From positions 1 through 12,264 of the forward strand of contig DFIB01000013.1 in the NCBI GenBank assembly GCA_002371375.1: a stretch of 12,264 bases of DNA, given 5' to 3'. Positions within the stretch are counted from its first letter, which is position 1. The number at the start of each line of letters is the position of its first letter. This stretch comes from Mageeibacillus sp. UBA3708. GTDB taxonomy: Bacteria > Bacillota > Clostridia > Saccharofermentanales > Saccharofermentanaceae. The translations under genes were made by a program, and so were the position numbers. This document shows positions 6,509 to 12,264 of this stretch, piece after piece. The notes under the pieces are model-generated. The model was not told the origin of the DNA. It searched no databases and worked only from the letters and a program-made list of their open reading frames with translations.

Positions 6509-9324
6509 CAGTCATCCTCCATCTCCATAAGTGCCTCAAGACCGCCCTCGGGAATCGGTGACAAATATGTAAACTTCAGCGATTTGAACTTTATGCCGGG
6601 GGCACCCGGATGTGCACGGAATACCGAATGCTTCGAATAGATACCTATCTTAACCTTCTTCGTCACATCAACACCTTCTGTCCCGTTCCATGTCATCACC
6701 TTGAAAGGTATGCTCGTGAAGTAGAGCGTTACGGGTATCTGCGCCAGCTCGTTAAGATCCGACGAAGCTGTGAATTCCATTGAATAAACGCCGTTGACAT
6801 CACTTGTAATACCGAAAATAAAATCCTTACCGGTACTCGTATCCACCTGATCAAGCACATTGATGACCGGATTGTCGTCAATATTGTAGAAATAATCGGC
6901 TTCGGCATTAACACTCTCATTCGTGAACGGACAGTCAACATGGTCGATCGCGGCTACATCTCCGTTCAGTCTGTCCATAGCAGGAGTATTCATTGCAAAG
7001 TTAAGGATATTACGTGCATTGCGCTGTAATTCGGCTCTCGTTATTCCTTCACCCTTCTTCAGTTCGTCGAAGCAGTCTGATTCATCAAGATACTTCATAT
7101 CGACGGAAGAACATACCATATAAAGATCATTCTGGGCACGTGCCATGGCTGCATGTTCCCTTAAGCTGTGATGCATATTTGCAGCCGGAGACGCAATAAT
7201 ATATGCCCACCAGTCTGTCATGGTTATTCCGGTATAATGCCACTGTTGTCTCAACACCATGGTATTGAGCTCGTAATTGGCCGCCCCATATGTACCGTTG
7301 ATCTTGTTATAGACAGTCATTATCGACCTTGCATGGCCGTCCTTGACCGCCATCTCAAATCCGCGGAGATATATCTCGCGCAGCGCACGTTCCGATACGA
7401 CAGAATCCATATCGCGCCTTCTCGTCTCACGGTTATTGACACAGAAATGCTTGATGGTTGCAGTTACCTTATGTTCTTCAAGAGCCCTGATCTGTGCACA
7501 CGCCATCCTGCCCGTAAGCAGCGGATCCTCAGAGAAATATTCAAAATTACGTCCGTTGAGCGGATGACGGTGGATATTTATTCCGGGGCCCAGGATCGTA
7601 TCAACCCTGTTACTGAGCATCTCTATTCCAAACCACCCGAACAGACTCTCCACCAGATCAGTATTAAAAGTTGCAGCAATACATGTGCCGTTAGGTATCG
7701 CAAAGGCCTTCTTACCGCTGTCGATCCTCATTCCTGAAGGACCGTCTGAACAGCAGCATGCCGGAACACCCTTATTCTTGAGTTCCTTGAGAACTCCGGC
7801 AAACCCGCCGGCGGTTCCGGTCGTTACCTTGGGGCAGCTCATGCCTTCACCTCTGATGATAAGGCAGAGTTCCTCATCAGACAACTGGGCGATAAATTCG
7901 TCCATAGAAGCTCTGCCTTCTCTGACATCGGCAAGCTTTATACCCTTATCTCCCGTCTGCAAAATCTCTCTGCCTGCAAGCGACAGACATTCGGATCTGT
8001 AATCCTTACTCCTCACGGGGACCTTCTCAAATACGAGTTTGCCGTCGTGATCCTGAGTAAACCTGTCGAATTCCTCCACAGGTGCCAAAACAGGCTCAAG
8101 AGGTTCTATATTCCTGCTCTCATCAAGAGTAAAACTCAGGATGATATCAGAACTCAGGCTGTCACCTCCAAGGTGCAGATCGTATATTCCCTGCTCCAGT
8201 ATCCATCCTGTTCCCAGGCCGGCCCTTCCGTCGTCATCGAAAGAAGCAAGATCTCTCATACGAACTTCTATCTCAATATTGCACGTGCCGCCCGGCATGA
8301 TCTCATATGTTTTGGCAAATCCGGCCAGAACTCTTGCGGGTTTGGCAAGCTTGCCTTTTGGAGGCGCTGCAAACAGAAGCACCGTCTTCTTACCGGGAAC
8401 TTCACCGAGATTGGTGACTCTTGCGCTGACCCTGACCCTGTCCCCGAGAACGGTCAAAGTCGCTCCTGATATAATGAAAGTCGTATATGACTGACCATAG
8501 CCGAACGGATACATCACCTTGTCCGGTGCAAACGTAGTAAAGTACCTGTATCCGACATAAATATCTTCGGAATAGAAGTCTTTTACACAGTCCTTGCCTC
8601 CGAAATAAGGTGTTGCCGGATAGTCTTCTATTCTTTTTGCAATCGTGTCAGGCAGTATTCCCGAAGGGCATACCTCACCTGTCAGGATCTTCGCACAGGC
8701 AGTCCCTCCGACCATTCCTCCCTGCCAGACGTAGAGGACCGCTGACGGACGGTATTTGATAACAAAACTCATGTCGATGATATTGCCTGTATTGAGAAGC
8801 ACTATCGTTCTCGTGAATTTACCGCACACCTTGCGGATCATATCCTCTTCGCCATCCTGCAGTCTCAGTGAACCTTTGTCATACGAATTATCGCGGTCTT
8901 CGCCAGCTGTTCTCGCGAGTACTATGACCGCATAATCATTGCGCCGGGAAGCATCAGATACTACCTTATCATCGAGCGGCATCTCATCCTGAGACCATCT
9001 CTCATTGCCCCATCCGATCCCCTGATCTACCGGGTTATTTATCTCCCACTCATCGTAGAGCCTGATAAGCTCCTCATCGAGCGTCATCTTTCCTGAAGCG
9101 GCAAGCCCCTCTCTGATGTCCACAACATGCTCGACATTGACCATTCCGCCGGAGCCGGTACCGCTCTTGTAGTAGTGGTTCTGCATCCTGCCAAACAGCG
9201 CGACCTTCGCACCTTCCTTCAGCGGAAGCGTATTATCCCTGTTCTCCAGAAGGACCGTGCCTTCACAGGCGATATCTATCGCGGCTTTTGTGTATTTATT
9301 CCAGTCAAGTATGTAATTGGGCAT
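6508..9324 (-). CDS. Glycoside hydrolase family 3 beta-glucosidase with permuted domain order, cytoplasmic
   Basis: A retaining exo-glycosidase that should release glucose from cello-oligosaccharides or other beta-glucosides. The domain order is swapped relative to most GH3 enzymes. The alpha/beta sandwich comes first (about 10-285, from TVLLENRDNTLPL to YPFGYGQSYTTF). A fibronectin III-like domain follows (about 290-400), then a linker, then the TIM barrel (about 475-780). Barrel motifs are SDGPSGMR (526-533), GPGINIHRHP (579-588), GRNFEYFSEDP (591-601), KHF..NN (625-631) and GITMTDWW (699-706). Asp704 is the nucleophile and Glu142 in TAGEDRDN is the likely acid/base. As I recall, Ruminococcus albus and Butyrivibrio beta-glucosidases share this order. 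A beta-rich tail (about 800-925) is unassigned. There is no signal peptide, so it would act on imported sugars. An upstream in-frame TTG at 9330 abuts GGAGG with no spacing. The ATG at 9324 has six bases of spacing and is chosen (938 residues). Confidence 0.95.
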   Translation of the reverse strand: MPNYILDWNKYTKAAIDIACEGTVLLENRDNTLPLKEGAKVALFGRMQNHYYKSGTGSGGMVNVEHVVDIREGLAASGKMTLDEELIRLYDEWEINNPVDQGIGWGNERWSQDEMPLDDKVVSDASRRNDYAVIVLARTAGEDRDNSYDKGSLRLQDGEEDMIRKVCGKFTRTIVLLNTGNIIDMSFVIKYRPSAVLYVWQGGMVGGTACAKILTGEVCPSGILPDTIAKRIEDYPATPYFGGKDCVKDFYSEDIYVGYRYFTTFAPDKVMYPFGYGQSYTTFIISGATLTVLGDRVRVSARVTNLGEVPGKKTVLLFAAPPKGKLAKPARVLAGFAKTYEIMPGGTCNIEIEVRMRDLASFDDDGRAGLGTGWILEQGIYDLHLGGDSLSSDIILSFTLDESRNIEPLEPVLAPVEEFDRFTQDHDGKLVFEKVPVRSKDYRSECLSLAGREILQTGDKGIKLADVREGRASMDEFIAQLSDEELCLIIRGEGMSCPKVTTGTAGGFAGVLKELKNKGVPACCCSDGPSGMRIDSGKKAFAIPNGTCIAATFNTDLVESLFGWFGIEMLSNRVDTILGPGINIHRHPLNGRNFEYFSEDPLLTGRMACAQIRALEEHKVTATIKHFCVNNRETRRRDMDSVVSERALREIYLRGFEMAVKDGHARSIMTVYNKINGTYGAANYELNTMVLRQQWHYTGITMTDWWAYIIASPAANMHHSLREHAAMARAQNDLYMVCSSVDMKYLDESDCFDELKKGEGITRAELQRNARNILNFAMNTPAMDRLNGDVAAIDHVDCPFTNESVNAEADYFYNIDDNPVINVLDQVDTSTGKDFIFGITSDVNGVYSMEFTASSDLNELAQIPVTLYFTSIPFKVMTWNGTEGVDVTKKVKIGIYSKHSVFRAHPGAPGIKFKSLKFTYLSPIPEGGLEALMEMEDD
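6516..6520 (-). promoter_or_regulatory. Internal ribosome binding site for translational coupling
   Basis: GGAGG on the minus strand lies within the last codons of the GH3 gene, seven bases before the ATG of the membrane-protein gene. It fixes that start and supports coupled translation across the TGATG stop/start overlap. Confidence 0.8.
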
Positions 9325-9330
9325 GATCAA

Positions 9331-9335
9331 CCTCC
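9331..9335 (-). promoter_or_regulatory. Ribosome binding site that decides the GH3 start
   Basis: GGAGG on the minus strand lies six bases before ATG 9324 and directly touches TTG 9330. The spacing excludes the TTG as the main start. Confidence 0.8.
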
Positions 9336-9358
9336 GCTTGGCAGTGACAATTATTTAT

Positions 9359-9386
9359 ATTATATAAGGAGAATCCAAAATCACAA
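9359..9386 (-). promoter_or_regulatory. Promoter of the GH3-membrane protein operon, overlapping the helicase stop codon
   Basis: On the minus strand, TTGTGA (9386-9381) is followed after 16 bases by a perfect TATAAT (9364-9359). The last three bases of the -35 box are the TGA stop of the DEAD-box gene. Transcription would start near 9352, giving a leader of about 28 bases. No operator or sugar-repressor palindrome was recognised. Confidence 0.65.
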
Positions 9387-10499
9387 CACATAAGTGGCAG
9401 GATTGGCCGCAGTGTATCTTATTATCTCTTCCATCCTCTCCTGTTCGATGAAGGATACAAGGCTATATGCCGCGCCGCTCTTCCCGGCTCTTGCAGTCCT
9501 TCCGATCCTGTGAAGATAGAGTTCATTCTCCTTTGGAATGTCGTAATTGAAAACAGCTTCAATATCATCAACATCAATGCCTCTGGCGACAACATCTGTG
9601 CCAACGAGACAATCAAATCTGTTCTTTCGGTAATCATCCATGACTCTGTTGCGTTTACTCTGGCTTATGTCGCCGTGCAGAACCTGAACCGAGATACCTG
9701 AACGGGCAAGTCTTGCAGCGACTTTTGACGCCTGATCCTTTGTGTTGCAGAACACGATGAATTTGGTGTAATCCTCTTTGGCACAAATGCGGGTAATAAC
9801 CGAGATCTTATCTTTCTCGGGGCAGTTTACTATATACTCGTCAATGTCCGGATGATCCTCGGCCTTTGGCATGACGTCGATCTCTTTGGCGCCTTCCATA
9901 AACTGCCATGTTATATCCTGTATCTCCCTGGGCATTGTTGCGGAGAACAGCGCCATCTGCTTGTCCCCGGGAGTCATGGAGATGATACGCTTAACATCTT
10001 TGATGAACCCCATTTTGAGCATCTCATCCGCCTCATCAAGAACGAGCGTATAGATGTTGCTTATGTCGATCAACCTTCTGGTCACAAGGTCGATCAATCT
10101 TCCGGGAGTGGCAACAACTACCTGGGGATGCTTGTCCAGCTTCTCCTTCTGAACATTTATGCTCTGTCCGCCTATTACGGCAGTTACTCTGAAGCCCTTT
10201 ATATTCTTGCCGAGGAGTCTGACCTCTGATGCAATCTGGAGTGCAAGTTCCCTTGTCGGTGCCAGGATCAGACCCTGAACAAAACGTGCATCCATATTGA
10301 GATATTCCAATATAGGAATCGCGAAAGCAAAAGTCTTTCCCGTTCCCGTCGGTGCCTTTGCAATCACGCTGTAGTTATCCATGAGATACGGTATCGTCTT
10401 CTGCTGAACAGTCGTGGGGCGCTTCACACCCATCGATTTAAGCGATGCCATGATCTCAGGGGACAGCCCGAGATCATCGAAAGTCAATTCCTTCTCCAT
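9381..10499 (-). CDS. DEAD-box ATP-dependent RNA helicase, minimal core
   Basis: An RNA-unwinding ATPase of superfamily 2, probably in ribosome assembly or mRNA turnover. The 372 residues carry the full motif set: Q motif region (FDDLGLSPE with PTTVQ), motif I APTGTGKT (49-56), Ia PTRELA (81-86), Ib TPGR (131-134), II DEAD (155-158), III SAT (186-188), V GTDVVARGIDV (300-310) and VI HRIGRTARAG (330-339). It ends about 30 residues after motif VI, so it lacks the C-terminal RNA-binding or basic extension of CshA, DbpA or RhlE-type proteins; the exact subfamily is not assignable. An in-frame GTG at 10526 has no ribosome binding site. ATG 10499 has AGAGG five bases upstream and begins MEKELTF, a natural start for the Q motif. 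It is divergent from the deoB-deoC gene and followed by the GH3 promoter without a terminator. Confidence 0.95.
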   Translation of the reverse strand: MEKELTFDDLGLSPEIMASLKSMGVKRPTTVQQKTIPYLMDNYSVIAKAPTGTGKTFAFAIPILEYLNMDARFVQGLILAPTRELALQIASEVRLLGKNIKGFRVTAVIGGQSINVQKEKLDKHPQVVVATPGRLIDLVTRRLIDISNIYTLVLDEADEMLKMGFIKDVKRIISMTPGDKQMALFSATMPREIQDITWQFMEGAKEIDVMPKAEDHPDIDEYIVNCPEKDKISVITRICAKEDYTKFIVFCNTKDQASKVAARLARSGISVQVLHGDISQSKRNRVMDDYRKNRFDCLVGTDVVARGIDVDDIEAVFNYDIPKENELYLHRIGRTARAGKSGAAYSLVSFIEQERMEEIIRYTAANPATYVL

Positions 10500-10528
10500 A
10501 CAAACCTCTTCATTAAAATTCAACACAA

Positions 10529-10557
10529 ACTATACCATAGATTGCTATAATTTATAA
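10529..10557 (-). promoter_or_regulatory. Extended -10 promoter of the DEAD-box helicase gene
   Basis: On the minus strand, TGGTATAGT (10537-10529) is an extended -10 element. TTATAA (10557-10552) is a weak -35 at 17 bases. The start of transcription would lie near 10522, about 23 bases before ATG 10499. Confidence 0.55.
10543..10551 (+). promoter_or_regulatory. Extended -10 promoter of the deoB-deoC gene
   Basis: TGCTATAAT is a perfect extended -10 element, 31 bases before the start codon. No good -35 is present at 17 bases (ACACAA, 10523-10528), which is common with extended -10 promoters. An imperfect dyad (TTGCT 10542-10546, AGCAA 10559-10563) spans this box and could be a repressor site, but it matches no operator I know. 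Confidence 0.6.
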
Positions 10558-10582
10558 CAGCAAAAATGATTGGAGAGATAAT

Positions 10583-12264
10583 ATGGCAAAACGTGTTTTC
10601 CTTGTGGTACTGGATTCATTCGGAACGGGTAATGCGCCTGATGCATCACGCTTTGGAGATGAAGGAAGCAACACGCTTGCGGCCGTTCTGTCAAACTCCG
10701 ATGATCCGTTCCCGAATATGAGCAGAATGGGTCTTTTTGATATCGACGGCTTATACGATAAGCGCATCCGCGATTACCTCAAGGCAAATCCGGAGCGTCC
10801 TTCTCCGATCGGTTCCTACGGGATAATAAGGGAAGTATCATCCGGCAAAGATTCGACAATAGGTCACTGGGAGATCGGCGGCATATTATCCGCCAAGGCA
10901 CAGCCCACATATCCGGACGGATTCCCTTCTTATATCCTCGATAAGATCCGCGAAGTGTCAGGACGCGGCATCCTCTGTAACAAGCCTTACAGCGGCACTG
11001 AGGTCATCAAAGACTACGGCGGAGAACATATGAAAACAGGCGCGCTGATCGTCTACACATCAGCGGACAGCGTACTCCAGATAGCGGCTCACGAGGATGT
11101 CGTTCCGCTCGGGGAGCTGTACGATATCTGCCGCAAAACAAGAGCATTTATGACAGGGGAAGATGCCGTCGGAAGGATTATCGCAAGGCCTTTTACCGGA
11201 AGCGTGGAAGAAGGCTTTACAAGAACGTCCAACCGCCATGATTTCTCTGCTCCTCCGCCGTCATCGAACATGATGGACATCCTCAGGGGATACGGCTATG
11301 ACTGCATATCCGTAGGCAAGATCAACGATCTTTTTGCCGGTGCGGGAGTAACAAGATCCATCCCGACTTCAGGCAATACTGACGGGATATCGAAGCTGAT
11401 ATCCCTGATGGATGAGGATTTTAACGGACTGTGCTTCGTTAATCTCGTTGATTTCGACATGAAATACGGACACCGCAACGACATCCCGGGTTATGCGGCG
11501 GCAATGCACGAATGGGACGATGCATTAGGCACGGTACTTGATAAACTTAAGAGCGACGATCTGCTGATAATAGCCGCAGATCACGGCTGTGACCCTTCTA
11601 CGGTATCCACCGATCACTCGAGAGAGACTATTCCTCTTCTGATCTTCGGTGAAGGATATTCCGTGGCACATAACATGGGCGAGCTGATAGGGTTTAACGC
11701 GGTATCGAATATTGTTTTCGAAGCGCTTATGAGAAGGGATCTGCCACGTGTCTATGAGGATATCGACAATACTCCCGACAGTTCGAACATCATGTCATAT
11801 GTTGATCTTACAAACCTCAAGACAACGGCGACGCTTAAGGATATCGAAGAACTTATCGAACGCGCAGTGTCTTCCGGATGCGCCTCAGTCTGCATCCCTC
11901 CCTGCTATGTGCGCGACGGAGCAAGGATATCTGCGGGGCGCATCAAGATATGTACAGTGATAGGATTTCCAAACGGCTATTCAACTACTGCCGTAAAGGT
12001 CTATGAAGCCTCCGATGCATGCGATAACGGCGCTTCGGAGATCGATATGGTCATCAATATCAACGAGGTCAAGAACGGCAGGTATGATGCCGTCCGAAGT
12101 GAGATAACAGCAATTGCAGATAAGGTCCATTCCAAAGGTGCGATATTGAAGGTGATCATAGAGACCTGCTGTCTTACCGATGAAGAGAAGATCATCATGA
12201 GCCGCGTCGTGACGGAAGCAGGCGCTGACTTTATCAAGATCGGTATCGGCGGCGGTTCCATCTG
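10583..12264 (+). CDS. Phosphopentomutase - deoxyribose-phosphate aldolase fusion (DeoB-DeoC), 3' partial
   Basis: One open frame of 560 codons with no stop runs to the window end. Residues 1-395 are a full-length DeoB (usual length about 390-407), which interconverts (deoxy)ribose 1- and 5-phosphate. Metal ligands match Bacillus cereus DeoB as I recall it: D11, D292, H297, D333, H334 and H345, in LDSFGTG, NLVDFDMKYGHR, ADHGCDPS and TDHSRE. The phosphorylated Thr of GKDTxTGHWE is Ser91 here (GKDSTIGHWE). After a short linker (about 396-404), DeoC begins at DLTNLK (408-413), with SVCIPP, CTVIGFPNG, EIDMVIN (D488), LKVIIET (K523) and Schiff-base lysine K552 in ADFIKIGIGGG. About 65-70 aldolase residues are missing at the window edge. 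DeoC splits deoxyribose 5-phosphate into glyceraldehyde 3-phosphate and acetaldehyde, the step after DeoB. The start ATG has GGAGAG six bases upstream. I verified the reading frame codon by codon through the junction. Confidence 0.93.
   Translation, partial: MAKRVFLVVLDSFGTGNAPDASRFGDEGSNTLAAVLSNSDDPFPNMSRMGLFDIDGLYDKRIRDYLKANPERPSPIGSYGIIREVSSGKDSTIGHWEIGGILSAKAQPTYPDGFPSYILDKIREVSGRGILCNKPYSGTEVIKDYGGEHMKTGALIVYTSADSVLQIAAHEDVVPLGELYDICRKTRAFMTGEDAVGRIIARPFTGSVEEGFTRTSNRHDFSAPPPSSNMMDILRGYGYDCISVGKINDLFAGAGVTRSIPTSGNTDGISKLISLMDEDFNGLCFVNLVDFDMKYGHRNDIPGYAAAMHEWDDALGTVLDKLKSDDLLIIAADHGCDPSTVSTDHSRETIPLLIFGEGYSVAHNMGELIGFNAVSNIVFEALMRRDLPRVYEDIDNTPDSSNIMSYVDLTNLKTTATLKDIEELIERAVSSGCASVCIPPCYVRDGARISAGRIKICTVIGFPNGYSTTAVKVYEASDACDNGASEIDMVININEVKNGRYDAVRSEITAIADKVHSKGAILKVIIETCCLTDEEKIIMSRVVTEAGADFIKIGIGGGSI

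Noticed and set aside
7168..7737. A 189-codon plus-strand frame inside the GH3 gene.
   Set aside because: It is a shadow on the opposite strand of the TIM-barrel coding region, with no family features.
9325..9330. TTG at 9330 as the GH3 start.
   Set aside because: The GGAGG ribosome binding site touches this codon; ATG 9324 has the normal six-base spacing.
10500..10526. GTG at 10526 as the helicase start.
   Set aside because: There is no ribosome binding site before it, it would begin in the predicted promoter/leader, and ATG 10499 has AGAGG at five bases.
10964..11600. Minus-strand frames opposite deoB.
   Set aside because: They are antisense shadows of a clearly conserved enzyme.
11760..11810. 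A frameshift or missed stop separating deoB and deoC.
   Set aside because: Codon-by-codon reading shows one continuous frame with conserved motifs on both sides and no ribosome binding site or start typical of a separate deoC. A raw-data error cannot be excluded, so it is listed as the refuting test of the fusion.

Overview
The window reads as chromosomal DNA of a gut- or rumen-type Clostridia (Bacillota), possibly in or near Lachnospiraceae/Oscillospirales. This is an inference from gene content: a Na+-pumping decarboxylase beta subunit, a LacI-like sensor fused to GGDEF/EAL domains and ending in a Ser-Cys-Gly-Cys motif, a domain-permuted family 3 beta-glucosidase, strong GGAGG-type ribosome binding sites and moderate GC content. 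I see no insertion sequence, phage gene, CRISPR array, tRNA or rRNA. Coding density is very high and no stretch over 300 bases lacks a gene.

Layout. Positions 1-750 (+) hold the C-terminal part of a sodium-translocating decarboxylase beta subunit, followed by a clear intrinsic terminator (773-809). Convergent to it, 858-4655 (-) is a 1265-residue c-di-GMP signalling protein. Its order is LacI-type ligand-binding domain, unassigned domain, degenerate GGDEF, intact EAL, and a C-terminal beta-solenoid-like repeat domain. It has its own promoter (4690-4718). Upstream on the minus strand come a hemolysin III/PAQR-family membrane protein (4741-5568), an unrecognised membrane protein with a disordered acidic/proline-rich tail (5645-6508), a cytoplasmic GH3 beta-glucosidase with swapped domain order (6508-9324) and a compact DEAD-box RNA helicase (9381-10499). 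The glucosidase and the unknown membrane protein share one base (TGATG) and are surely co-transcribed. At about 10.5 kb, two overlapping extended -10 promoters fire in opposite directions, one for the helicase and one for a plus-strand gene at 10583.

That last gene runs off the window. It reads without interruption from a complete phosphopentomutase (DeoB) into a deoxyribose-phosphate aldolase (DeoC), so two successive steps of deoxynucleoside catabolism appear to be one polypeptide. The two most notable items are this DeoB-DeoC fusion and the beta-solenoid fused to an apparently cytosolic c-di-GMP phosphodiesterase. The genes do not form one pathway. They are separate housekeeping, carbohydrate-use and signalling units, with sugar metabolism as a loose theme: cellobiose-type glucoside cleavage, a sugar-sensor-like signalling domain and deoxyribose breakdown.
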